Below, one piece after another: positions 17,146 through 25,629 of a stretch of 59,491 nucleotides of DNA. Under the pieces are notes generated by a model that worked only from the letters and a program-made list of their open reading frames with translations, was not told the origin of the DNA and ran no database searches. The DNA lies in assembly GCA_031406575.1 (NCBI GenBank), contig JANOHP010000032.1:1-59491 (forward strand), in the 5' to 3' direction. The stretch's first letter is position 1. Every line of letters starts with the position of its first letter. This DNA comes from Ga0077555 sp031406575 (lineage in GTDB: Bacteria; Pseudomonadota; Alphaproteobacteria; Rhizobiales; Hyphomicrobiaceae). The position numbers were made by a program, and so were the translations under genes.

Positions 17146-18657
17146 TCAGTTGGGGCGTTCTTCCAGGCCGTAATCGCGCATTTTGCGGTAGAGCGTCGAG
17201 CGGCCGATCTTGAGGCGGCGGGCGACTTCCGTCATGTGGCCGCGATAGCGACCCAGCGCCAAGCGGATCATGTCGGCTTCCATGGCCTCCAGGGTACGCA
17301 TTTCGCCTTCCGAGTCGACGGCCGGGATGCCGATCGAGCCTTTGACACCGTCGCTAGAGCCCACTTCTATTGTGCGCGGGACGGTTGCCTCGGCGCCGAT
17401 CAGTGCGGGACCCGTATAAGCCACGCGAGGACCGACTTGACCCGGCGCGGCGGGGATCGCCGCCCGGAAGCCTTCGACGTGCGTAGCAATCTGGGGGAAT
17501 TCGTCGACCGTCAGATGGGCGCAATCCGCCAGGACGACGGCGCGGAAGACAGCGTTTTCGAGCTGGCGTACGTTGCCGGGCCACGTATAGCTCGACAGCA
17601 GATCGAGCGCCTGTTCGTCGATACCGGTGACGCGTTTGCCCTCTTCGGCCGCAAACCGGGCGAGGAAGTGGAGGGCGAGCTCGCGCACATCGTCGAGGCG
17701 CTCGCGCAGCGGCGGCACATTGATCGGGAAGACGTTCAAGCGATAGTACAGGTCTTCGCGAAACTTGCCCTCTTTGACGAGCTGGATCATGTCGCGATTG
17801 GTCGCCGACACCAGGCGGAAATCAACCTTGATTGGCCGTTTGGCGCCGACGGGATCGACTTCACCTTCCTGGAGTGCGCGCAGCAGTTTGACTTGCGCAT
17901 CGAGCGGCAACTCGCCGATTTCATCGAGAAAGAGTGTGCCGCCGTCGGCCTCCTGGAACTTGCCGATGCGCCGATCGACGGCGCCCGTGAAGGCGCCTTT
18001 CTCGTGGCCGAAGAGAATGCTTTCGACGAGGTTTTCCGGGATCGCTCCGCAGTTGACCGTGACGAACGGCCGTCCCGCCCGCTCGCCCTCGCCCTGGATG
18101 GCGCGGGCAATCAATTCTTTACCAACACCCGACTCGCCCTCGATGAGAACGGGGATATGCGAGGCGGCCGCCCGGCGACCGAGCGCGACCACCCGGTCCA
18201 TGGCTTCGCCGTGCGTGACCAGATCGCCGAAGGTCAGCTTGCCCTCGACCTTCTTCTTGATGCGCGTGATTTCGACGGCCAGCGCTTCGATTTTCAAGGC
18301 GCTCTTGATCGAGACGTCGAGGCGTTCGGGCGAGGCCGGTTTGATGACGAAATCGACGGCACCTGCACGCATGGCGGTGATGGCGGCATCGATCGATCCG
18401 TGCGCGGTCTGCACGATGACGGGGGGCATGCCGGGGTTCTGGGCAATGCGCTCGAGCACGGTCATGCCGTCGGTGCCGGGCATGACGAGGTCGAGAAGAA
18501 CGAGAGAAATGGAGGTTTTTTCGGGGCCCGCCAGAATATCGAGCGCTTGATCGCCGCTGCTGGCCAGCTTGGGCTCGTAGCCCAGACGTTCGATGACGGC
18601 TTCCAGGATTCGACGCTGTGCCGGATCGTCGTCGACCACGAGGACGCGCTTCAACAT
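17146..18657 (-). CDS. Sigma-54-dependent NtrC-type response regulator
   Basis: This protein of about 503 residues has an N-terminal receiver (VLVVDDDPAQRR, phosphoacceptor Asp in LVLLDLVMPG, Lys in VIKPA), an AAA+ domain (Walker A GESGVGKE, sigma-54-contacting GAFTGA, Walker B LFLDEIGE, arginine-finger region FREDLYYRLNV) and a C-terminal Fis-type HTH (MTEVARRLKIGRSTLYRKM). It should activate sigma-54 promoters when phosphorylated. No histidine kinase is beside it, so its partner is elsewhere or one of the kinases of this window. GTG 18669 is an alternative start four codons upstream. A Ser/Pro/Val-rich linker of about 70 residues separates AAA+ and HTH, longer than usual. Confidence 0.93.
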   Translation of the reverse strand: MLKRVLVVDDDPAQRRILEAVIERLGYEPKLASSGDQALDILAGPEKTSISLVLLDLVMPGTDGMTVLERIAQNPGMPPVIVQTAHGSIDAAITAMRAGAVDFVIKPASPERLDVSIKSALKIEALAVEITRIKKKVEGKLTFGDLVTHGEAMDRVVALGRRAAASHIPVLIEGESGVGKELIARAIQGEGERAGRPFVTVNCGAIPENLVESILFGHEKGAFTGAVDRRIGKFQEADGGTLFLDEIGELPLDAQVKLLRALQEGEVDPVGAKRPIKVDFRLVSATNRDMIQLVKEGKFREDLYYRLNVFPINVPPLRERLDDVRELALHFLARFAAEEGKRVTGIDEQALDLLSSYTWPGNVRQLENAVFRAVVLADCAHLTVDEFPQIATHVEGFRAAIPAAPGQVGPRVAYTGPALIGAEATVPRTIEVGSSDGVKGSIGIPAVDSEGEMRTLEAMEADMIRLALGRYRGHMTEVARRLKIGRSTLYRKMRDYGLEERPN

Positions 18658-18922
18658 ATGATCACTCACTCGACTGACTACAGGACGCTGACAAGAACCG
18701 CCTCACAAACGCGCCGCAATCGATCCGTGATCGCAGGGTCGTCTCAAAGTGGCTCACTCACTGGACTGTGACACTGCCGCATCCAGGTAAACGGATCATT
18801 GCGACGCGATCAGGCTTGGAACTTTTTTCGGCAAGCACGCGAGCCGGCCCCCTTTCGGCGCACGCTGGCACTACGGGGCGCAGTCTCCTATGCTCGAGGC
18901 GTCGATCGATGGGAGGACGTTC

Positions 18923-19675
18923 ATGAATTTGAAAGATACCGTTGCGGTCGTGACCGGCGGCAATGGCGGGCTCGGCCAGATCATTTGTCATGCCCTGGCC
19001 AAGGAAGGCTGCAAAATCGCCGTCGTGTACGCGCGCAGCGCCGACGACGCCCAGAGGGTGGCGGGCAACCTCACGCAGACGCATGGCGTCGAGGCGCAGG
19101 CCTTCGGGTGCGACGTCACCGATCAGGGGCAGGTGGACCGACTGGTGGAAGATGTCGTAGGGCGGTTCGGCCGGCTCGACATTCTGATCAACGATGCCGC
19201 CTACAATATTTCGATCCCGTTCCCCGACCTGGACGGCCTGACCATGGCCGAGTGGACCAAAATCATCGACGTCAACCTCACCGGGCCGATGCGGCTCATC
19301 AAAGCGGTGGCGCCGACCATGAAGAAGCAAGGGCAAGGGCGCATCGTCAATATCTCGTCGGTGGCAGGCCTCGGGCCGACGGGGTCGTCGATTGCCTATG
19401 CCGTGTCGAAGGCTGGGCTCATTCACCTGACACGGTGCATGGCGGTGGCGTTGGCGCCGCACGCGCTGGTCAACTGCGTGGCGCCGGGACTGCTGGACGG
19501 CACACGTGCCACGGCCAACCTGCGCCCAGAACAAATCGAGCGGTCGTCGTCTGAGTCATTGCTGAAAATACCGGCCCGCAAGGAAGACTGCGCCGATCAA
19601 GTGGTCACCATGTGCCGCACCGACACGATGACCGGTCAAACAGTGGTGATCGACTCGGGCCGCATGTTCCACTGA
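18923..19675 (+). CDS. SDR-family oxidoreductase (FabG-like)
   Basis: This 250-residue enzyme is a classical short-chain dehydrogenase. It has TGGNGGLGQ for NAD(P), DILINDAAYN, the catalytic serine in VNISSVAG, the active pair in AYAVSKAGLIH (Tyr-x3-Lys), and a C-terminal QTVVIDSGRMFH. Unlike the SDR at 15560 its active site is complete. Substrate unknown; the family reduces ketones or oxidises alcohols. GGGAGGA lies upstream of the ATG at 18923. It is divergent from the NtrC-type regulator, which could control it, but no sigma-54 promoter was picked out. Confidence 0.9.
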   Translation: MNLKDTVAVVTGGNGGLGQIICHALAKEGCKIAVVYARSADDAQRVAGNLTQTHGVEAQAFGCDVTDQGQVDRLVEDVVGRFGRLDILINDAAYNISIPFPDLDGLTMAEWTKIIDVNLTGPMRLIKAVAPTMKKQGQGRIVNISSVAGLGPTGSSIAYAVSKAGLIHLTRCMAVALAPHALVNCVAPGLLDGTRATANLRPEQIERSSSESLLKIPARKEDCADQVVTMCRTDTMTGQTVVIDSGRMFH

Positions 19676-19784
19676 CGCGGACGCTGTGCGCGGATCGGCT
19701 GCATCGGTGAACCGCCAGGGGCAGGGTCGTTTTCGCGAGGAAACGCCCGGCAACTGGGCCGGCCGGTCCACCCAGGGGGCTGGC

Positions 19785-21125
19785 TTATTGAAAGGCGATG
19801 AGGCGCGCCGTGTCGGTCAGCACGTACAGGCGCCCGCCCGCGACGATGGGGGCGATGTAGGTGGCGTCGCCGATTTGGTGTTGGCTATCGACCTTGCCCG
19901 CCGTGGCCTCGACGCCGACCACGAGACCCTTGTTCGACGCGAGCCAGAGGCGGCCACCGGCCGCGACTGGACCCGACCACGTGCTCGCATTCGGCAGCTT
20001 GGCGTTCCACAGCACCTTGCCCTCGCGGCGCGTAATGGCCAGGAGCTGGCCGCTGATGTCCACGACATAGACGATGTCGCCGACCACATTGGGCGCTTGA
20101 ATTCCGGGCACGTTGATCGACCAGAGCCGTTCGCCCGTGCGGGCGCTGGTAGCGACCATCCGGCCTGAATGGCCGACGGCGAAGACCGTGCCGCTGGAGA
20201 GGGCGGGACGCGCCACGTCCGTCATCGAGCCCAAGGAGGAGGCCAAGCGCGTGCGCGCGAGCGACTCCGTCCACAGTGGCTGACCCGTACTGGTGCGTAG
20301 TGCCACGAGGTCACCGGATGGATAGGGCACGACCGTCACGTCGTTGTCGATCGCTGGACTGGAATTGGTGAGGATGGCGGCCTTTTCCGCGACACCCTGG
20401 TGGCGCCACAGTTCGTTGCCATCAGCCGTCGCCAACGCCACGGCCACGCCATCCGTCGTGACGACGACGACCTTGTCGCCCACAGCCGTCGGCGACGCTC
20501 GAATCGGCGACGCCAAATTCTTTTCCCAGAGTTTCTTGCCGCTCTGCGCGTCGAGGGCGTGCACCAAGCCGAAGCCGGTGCCCACGAAGATACGCCCACC
20601 GTCTGCGGCAAGGCCGCCGCCGAAGCCCTTGTAGGCTTTTTCGTTTGGCGGAGTGAGCGGGGCCCGCCAGACAACGGCGCCCGAGGACGAGAAGGCCGTC
20701 ACGAGCGCGTTGGCATCGAGAGTGATGACGCGACCGTCGACGACGATCGGACTGGCCGTCAGGCGACCATAGCTGCTGGAGCCGGTGCCCGCGCTGGCGC
20801 TCCAGATTTGTTTGATGGTGGCATTGAGCGCCAGATGGCCGGGCGTATTGGACGCGGTGCCGCCTGGCTGCGACCACGCCTCATTGGCCGTGGGAGGAGG
20901 CAACGCAATGGGGCGATCGGCGGGCGCGACGTCCAGGCCGGCGCGATTCTCCGACAGGGCCACGGGAATGCGCTTACCGGGAAGCGGGATTTCCTTTTCC
21001 GCGAACGGGTTGAGATCGGTGAGGCGCGGCAGTTGCGGCCCATCCGAGCACCCCGCCAGCGCGCCGAGAGCGACCACAGCGGCGATTGTCGCGATTTTTC
21101 GACCCGGCAATGACGTGCTGCGCAT
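19785..21125 (-). CDS. bamB: Outer membrane assembly lipoprotein BamB
   Basis: This 446-residue protein is the beta-propeller lipoprotein of the BAM complex, which inserts beta-barrel proteins in the outer membrane. A signal peptide ends in a lipobox LGALAGC (about 20-26). Then come repeated PQQ-like blades with motifs such as GVVVALDAQSGKKLW-type turns (HALDAQSGKKLWE, ALRTSTGQPLW, AITRREGKVLW). An N-terminal extension of about 60 residues before the first blade is typical of alphaproteobacteria. GGGGA lies seven bases before the ATG at 21125. The YfgM-like gene ends 29 bases upstream and forms an operon with it. Confidence 0.92.
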   Translation of the reverse strand: MRSTSLPGRKIATIAAVVALGALAGCSDGPQLPRLTDLNPFAEKEIPLPGKRIPVALSENRAGLDVAPADRPIALPPPTANEAWSQPGGTASNTPGHLALNATIKQIWSASAGTGSSSYGRLTASPIVVDGRVITLDANALVTAFSSSGAVVWRAPLTPPNEKAYKGFGGGLAADGGRIFVGTGFGLVHALDAQSGKKLWEKNLASPIRASPTAVGDKVVVVTTDGVAVALATADGNELWRHQGVAEKAAILTNSSPAIDNDVTVVPYPSGDLVALRTSTGQPLWTESLARTRLASSLGSMTDVARPALSSGTVFAVGHSGRMVATSARTGERLWSINVPGIQAPNVVGDIVYVVDISGQLLAITRREGKVLWNAKLPNASTWSGPVAAGGRLWLASNKGLVVGVEATAGKVDSQHQIGDATYIAPIVAGGRLYVLTDTARLIAFQ

Positions 21126-21154
21126 GCGATTATCCCCTACCCCACCGCGCCACT

Positions 21155-21916
21155 TCATTTTTTCGGCGCAGGCGTCGTTGCTTTCACGGCGTCTTGGCTC
21201 GGCGCTGCCGGCGGCGTGCCCGGTGTCGCTGGCGCGGTCGATGGTGCCGGTTTGGCGGCCTGATCGGTCAGCACGGTCAACATCAGCTGGACTCGCTCGA
21301 GCATCGACGGCGGCAACGTGCGCTCGCCGAGCAAGGCTTCGAGATGTTTGCGGGCGTCGTCGGTCTTGCCGGCTCCGATCGCCGCGAGGGCTTGCACTTC
21401 GCGCGCCATGTGCCGCCAGGGCGACGTGCCCGCAACGAGCGGTGCAAGTCGCGTTTCCATCTCCGCCCAGTCGGCGGTATCGACGCGCAGCATCGCTGCC
21501 TGAACGGCCGCATAATCGCGCAGAACCTGATCGACCGTTGCATCTTTGGCGAGGGCCTCGAATTGGGCAAGGGCTTCGGCAGGCTTGCCGGACGCAGCGA
21601 GCCCTCCCGCCACGCGCAACCGCGCCAGCACGCCATAGCCCTTCGGCGCGTCCCCGATGATGCCCGAAAACGCCTTCGTGATGTCTTCGGCCTTGCCCGC
21701 GCTCGCGAGCCGCGCCGCCGCTTCGTAGCGTTCGCCAGCCGCCTCGGCCAACGTCGCTTGGCGATACTGCCACCACTTCACGCCGCCGATGCCGACGACG
21801 ATCAGCATCGCAACCGCGACGAAATAGAGGCCGTACCGCTCCCACAGCTTGTACAGCTGCTCGCGGCGGACTTCTTCGTCCACTTCACGCAAAAACACGT
21901 CCCCACGCTCGGCCAT
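21155..21916 (-). CDS. YfgM-like TPR membrane protein
   Basis: This 253-residue protein has a cytoplasmic N-terminus (REVDEEVRREQLYKLWERYG, typical of the family), one membrane helix (about 27-45) and a periplasmic TPR part (about 55-210). A Pro/Ala/Thr-rich tail ends the protein. YfgM works beside the SecYEG translocon and periplasmic chaperones. The order yfgM-bamB is conserved in many proteobacteria and supports both calls. The start MAERGDVFL at 21916 fits the family; the open frame extends 96 codons further with no support. The gene der, often third in this operon, is not next to bamB here. Confidence 0.88.
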   Translation of the reverse strand: MAERGDVFLREVDEEVRREQLYKLWERYGLYFVAVAMLIVVGIGGVKWWQYRQATLAEAAGERYEAAARLASAGKAEDITKAFSGIIGDAPKGYGVLARLRVAGGLAASGKPAEALAQFEALAKDATVDQVLRDYAAVQAAMLRVDTADWAEMETRLAPLVAGTSPWRHMAREVQALAAIGAGKTDDARKHLEALLGERTLPPSMLERVQLMLTVLTDQAAKPAPSTAPATPGTPPAAPSQDAVKATTPAPKK

Positions 21917-22363
21917 GCTGTGGTTCGTCTCCGATTGGGGCCAAAGCCCAGAGTTGGCGGTTTGCAGCCGCCATCGTGGTGCACCTATAGCCGGTCCGCC
22001 CCGTGGACGAAAGGCGAACTGACCGACAATCCCCCGGTGTCTGTGCCGCGCGACGTCGCAGCCGCCACTGGATCGGACTTTTCCGGCGGTTTCAAGACGG
22101 CGCTTGTTCGCGATCGATCGCCAGCCCCGTTCCCTGGCCGAGAAGAAACGGCGGCCGAAATCACCAGCTTGGCAGTTGGTGCGGGTGCGCAACGCGTGTC
22201 GCACATCGGCCCAAATTTTCGATGTTTCCAGGGGGCATTGTCTTTCAGCCGGGACATAAAAATCGGCAGCCGGGGAATAAAGATTTGGGGGTGCGCTTTC
22301 GCGTGCCCGAGGTTTGCTGCATGCTCGGCTTCGAGTGAGGCCGAAAGCATCGGGAGGCAGGGC
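21917..22363. other. Divergent intergenic region, nothing recognised
   Basis: This gap of 447 bases separates yfgM and the aldolase gene. Both strands have open frames but none with protein-like features or a ribosome binding site. It must contain the two promoters. The part 22250-22350 is less GC-rich than its surroundings and is the likelier place for the aldolase promoter. Confidence 0.4.
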
Positions 22364-23131
22364 ATGGCCAAGACATCACTGCGGCAACGGGCGCTCGCCG
22401 GCGAGACGGTGTTGGGCGCGATGGTGTTCGAATTCTTCACACCGGGCATTGCCCAGGTCATGAAACACGCAGGCTGTGAGTACATCATCTACGACATGGA
22501 GCACGCCGGGCTCTCGATCGAGAGCTTGAAGGTCCAGGCCTCGCATTGTCGAGGCATCGGCGTTGCCCCGATGGTGCGGGTGCCCAACGGTGAGTATCAT
22601 TTCCTCGCGCGCGCCCTCGATGTCGGCGCCCAGGGAGTCATGGTCCCGATGGTCGACTCGGTCGAGCAGGCCAAGGCGATCGCGGAGGCGACCCACTATC
22701 CGCCCAAAGGCCGGCGGGGGGCCGCATTCTCCTTCGCCCACGACGATTACGAGCCGGGCGCGCCGGCCGCCAAGATGACTGCTGCCGACGCGCGCAATCT
22801 GATCATCGCCCAAATCGAGACCGAGCGCGGGCTCGACGTGGTGGAAGGTATCGCCGCCGTCGAGGGCATCGACTGCCTGTGGCTGGGGCATTTCGACCTG
22901 ACGAACTTTCTCGGCATTCCGGGCCAATTCGAGCATCCGACCTATCTGGCCGCAATCGAGCGCATCGTCGCTGCTGGTCGTAAGCACGGCAAGGCGTTGG
23001 GCGTCATGGCCGCCGATCCGGTCTGGGCGAAGCACTACCGCAGCCTCGGCTTCAACATGGTCGCCACCGGCACCGACCACGGCCTGCTGATGGCCGGCGT
23101 GCGGGGTATTCTAAAGGCCGTGGGCGAGTAG
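22364..23131 (+). CDS. HpcH/HpaI-family aldolase
   Basis: This 255-residue enzyme is a class II pyruvate-type aldolase of the HpcH/HpaI (citrate-lyase-like) family. The metal-binding Glu lies in IIAQIETERGL and the Asp in LGHFDLTNFLG. The substrate segment ARALDVGAQGVMVPMV and the starting MVFEFFTPGIAQ are also typical, as is YDMEHAGLS. The family splits 2-keto-3-deoxy or 4-hydroxy-2-oxo acids to pyruvate and an aldehyde. GGGAGGCAGGGC precedes the ATG at 22364. A sugar-acid dehydratase of the enolase superfamily is encoded next door on the other strand, so the two could belong to one catabolic route, as inference only. Confidence 0.92.
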   Translation: MAKTSLRQRALAGETVLGAMVFEFFTPGIAQVMKHAGCEYIIYDMEHAGLSIESLKVQASHCRGIGVAPMVRVPNGEYHFLARALDVGAQGVMVPMVDSVEQAKAIAEATHYPPKGRRGAAFSFAHDDYEPGAPAAKMTAADARNLIIAQIETERGLDVVEGIAAVEGIDCLWLGHFDLTNFLGIPGQFEHPTYLAAIERIVAAGRKHGKALGVMAADPVWAKHYRSLGFNMVATGTDHGLLMAGVRGILKAVGE

Positions 23132-23174
23132 GCCGGCGAGGTCCGGCCATGCTTGCAGGATCGCCGCCTTCACT

Positions 23175-24287
23175 TCACCGCACCGTCACCACGGGTCCCT
23201 GCCGATACGTCTCGACGATGGCCATGTCGGGCTCGACGCCCAGGCCCGGGCCGGTAGGGACGCGAACTTTGCCGTCTTTGGCGACCATGGAGTCGCCGTA
23301 GGGGCTGGCTTCCAGGTTGGCGTAGATGTTTTCCAGCAGCGTGTCGGTGGACAGCGACGCGACGATGTGGATCGAGGCGAGGTTACCTGGCCCGAAATAG
23401 GCGCAGTGGGGGATGATCTCGACGGAGTGGGCCTCGGCCGCCGCAATGATCTTGCGCATCTCGGTGATGCCGCCGATCTTGGTCACGCTCGGCTGCGCAA
23501 TATCGATCGAGCCTTTTTCGAACTTGTCGACGAAATCGTGCAGGCCTGCGCCGTTCTCGCCTGCCGCAATGCGGGTTTGGCCCTCGCGGCGCACCCGCGC
23601 GAGGCCCTTGTGATCCTCGGGCGGGAACACGGGCTCTTCGAGCCAGAAGAGTTTCGCCGGGCGATAGGCTTTCTCCATCTCGAGCGCCTCGGCGACCGTC
23701 CAGGGGCAGTTGACGTCATTCATGATGGCGACATCGGGGCCAGCGCCTTCGCGCGCGGCCATCACCGCTTCGACGGTCTGTTCGTGCAGCTTGATGTGGC
23801 GGAAGCCGGCCTTGACGCGTTCCGCGCAGATGCGCGCCACCGTGCTCGGCGTGCCATAGCGCATCAGGCTCGAGTAGGCGCGCACCTCGCTGCGCTGACC
23901 GCCCCCCAGCATCTGCGACAGTGGCAAGCCCGCCCGCTTGCCCGCAATGTCCCACAAAGCGATGTCGATACCCGAGTGGGCATAGACGACGGGACCGTTG
24001 CGCCCGAAAATATGGAACGCTTGCGCCGCTGCTCGATGCAGCGCGTTGATGTCGGTGGGGTCCTTGCCGATGAACCAGGGTGCCACGTAGGTTTCCAACG
24101 CAGCTTTGGTGGCGGGAATGATGTTGTGACCGAAGCCCTCGCCCCAGCCGGTGATGCCAGCATCAGTGTCGACCTGCACCAGCAGATGATCCTGGGAGGG
24201 AAACCGCAGGCCCGCAAACGCGGTGGCCGGCGCGCCCATGTCATAGGGGATGCGCACGTAATGGGCGTGAATGGCGGTGATTTTCAT
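23175..24287 (-). CDS. Mandelate racemase/muconate lactonizing enzyme family protein
   Basis: This 370-residue protein belongs to the enolase superfamily. The capping domain (about 1-125) is followed by the TIM barrel. The metal ligands are Asp in IMNDVNCPW, Glu in WLEEPVFPP and Glu in AAGENGAG. The second-strand motif is HIKLHEQ, which replaces the common KxK, and a later histidine lies in IIPHCAYFGPG. The pattern suits a sugar-acid or mandelate-like dehydratase or racemase rather than muconate cycloisomerase, but the substrate is not determinable. A GGAGA site lies before the ATG at 24287. Convergent with the aldolase. Confidence 0.9.
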   Translation of the reverse strand: MKITAIHAHYVRIPYDMGAPATAFAGLRFPSQDHLLVQVDTDAGITGWGEGFGHNIIPATKAALETYVAPWFIGKDPTDINALHRAAAQAFHIFGRNGPVVYAHSGIDIALWDIAGKRAGLPLSQMLGGGQRSEVRAYSSLMRYGTPSTVARICAERVKAGFRHIKLHEQTVEAVMAAREGAGPDVAIMNDVNCPWTVAEALEMEKAYRPAKLFWLEEPVFPPEDHKGLARVRREGQTRIAAGENGAGLHDFVDKFEKGSIDIAQPSVTKIGGITEMRKIIAAAEAHSVEIIPHCAYFGPGNLASIHIVASLSTDTLLENIYANLEASPYGDSMVAKDGKVRVPTGPGLGVEPDMAIVETYRQGPVVTVR

Positions 24288-24513
24288 GGCGGGTCTCCGG
24301 CGGCGGCGGGCAGTGCGGCGGGGCGCGTGAGACGCGGCCGCAGGGCATATTTGTCGGCTAGGCTGGGCGGCACTGCAAGGGGGACGGTAGATGAGAGCAT
24401 CAGCCGGAAGCGGACAACCCCTGCCGCAGCCAAACGTCAGCGCCTTGCGCGTGCCCGTCCGACTGCCGACATGCACACATGCGATCACCAGCTCAAACTA
24501 TGCGAGGCAAGAC

Positions 24514-25566
24514 ATGGCTGAAACGATCGGGATGGGACTTCAAGGACTGGGGCAAGGCCTGCGGGTTGCCTGGTATTTCGGTCTCAATCGCGTCGTCGAT
24601 TGGCAGTCGTCGAGATTGGCCCCCAAGCCGGCGTCGGCACCACCTTCGCCCACGCCAAAGCGCGCCGTGCCGTCGACGCAGGAGGTGCTGGCCGATCTCG
24701 GGCAACTGCTCTTGCGCGATGCCAGCGCCGTGCGCGACGGCGTGTATCCGCCGATGCCTGATGGGGCGAGTGTGGCCGAGCATGTGACGCGCGCCCGGCT
24801 CATGCTGGCTGACTTGCCCTCGGCAATCGAGCGGCGACGGTCGCGCGATGCGGGCAGTGTCCACGTGGCAGCGCGAGCAGCCGACGTGCCCGACTATTAC
24901 GCGCAGGACTTCCATTTCCAGACCGGCGGCTATCTGACGGAGGACTCCGCGCGCCTTTACGATGTGCAGGTGGAAACCCTGTTCCTCGGCGGCGCCGGGC
25001 CAATGCGGCGCGAGGCGCTGCGCCCGATCGCGGAGTTCATGCAGGGGCGCGATCAGCGGCGCACAGCATTGCTCGATGTGGCGTGCGGTACGGGGCGCTT
25101 CCTGCACGACTGCCGCATTGCGTGGCCCGCGATGCACCTCACCGGCATCGACCTGTCCGAAACGTATCTGGCGGAAGCCCGCCGCCATATGCGCGGCCTG
25201 CGGCCAGCGACACTGCTTGCAGGCAACGCCGAGTCCCTGCCTTTTGCCGACGCCAGCCAGGATATCGTCGTCTCCACCTATCTCTTCCACGAGCTGCCAC
25301 CCGATGTGCGCCGTCGCGTCGCGTTGGAAATGGCGCGCGTGCTGCGACCCGGCGGCCTGCTGGTCTTCATCGACAGCTTGCAGATGGGCGATCGACCGGG
25401 GTGGGATGGATTACTGGAAGCGTTTCCCGTGCGCTTCCACGAGCCCTATTTCCGGCATTACATCATCGACGATTTGGACGAGGTATTCGCGCGCGCCGGT
25501 CTGGTTGGCGTGGCGAGCTGGACGTCTTTCTTTTCCAAAGTGATCGTCCAGCACAAGTCCGCCTGA
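24514..25566 (+). CDS. Class I SAM-dependent methyltransferase
   Basis: This 350-residue protein has an N-terminal region of about 150 residues with a hydrophobic/aromatic start (LRVAWYFGLNRVVDWQ) and a C-terminal class I methyltransferase domain: LLDVACGTGRFL (motif I), LTGIDLSETYL, SLPFADASQDIVVS (motif II) and RVLRPGGLLVFIDS (motif III). It transfers a methyl group from S-adenosylmethionine to an unknown, perhaps lipid-like, substrate. GAGGCAAGAC supports the ATG at 24514; an in-frame ATG at 24391 has an even better GGGGGA site and would add 41 residues, so the start is open. It stands alone. Confidence 0.88.
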   Translation: MAETIGMGLQGLGQGLRVAWYFGLNRVVDWQSSRLAPKPASAPPSPTPKRAVPSTQEVLADLGQLLLRDASAVRDGVYPPMPDGASVAEHVTRARLMLADLPSAIERRRSRDAGSVHVAARAADVPDYYAQDFHFQTGGYLTEDSARLYDVQVETLFLGGAGPMRREALRPIAEFMQGRDQRRTALLDVACGTGRFLHDCRIAWPAMHLTGIDLSETYLAEARRHMRGLRPATLLAGNAESLPFADASQDIVVSTYLFHELPPDVRRRVALEMARVLRPGGLLVFIDSLQMGDRPGWDGLLEAFPVRFHEPYFRHYIIDDLDEVFARAGLVGVASWTSFFSKVIVQHKSA

Positions 25567-25629
25567 CGCTGGCGCCGATGCTGTCACGGCCCGTCGCTGT
25601 CGGGACCCCGCGTGCGGCGCCCCCCGCAA

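Noticed and set aside
16954..18771. Open frame of 605 codons on the plus strand
   Set aside because: Antisense to the NtrC-type regulator, which has all family motifs; the shadow has none.
21086..22363. Upstream extension of the aldolase frame over yfgM
   Set aside because: It runs antisense through yfgM, while the ATG at 22364 has a strong ribosome site and starts at the family position.
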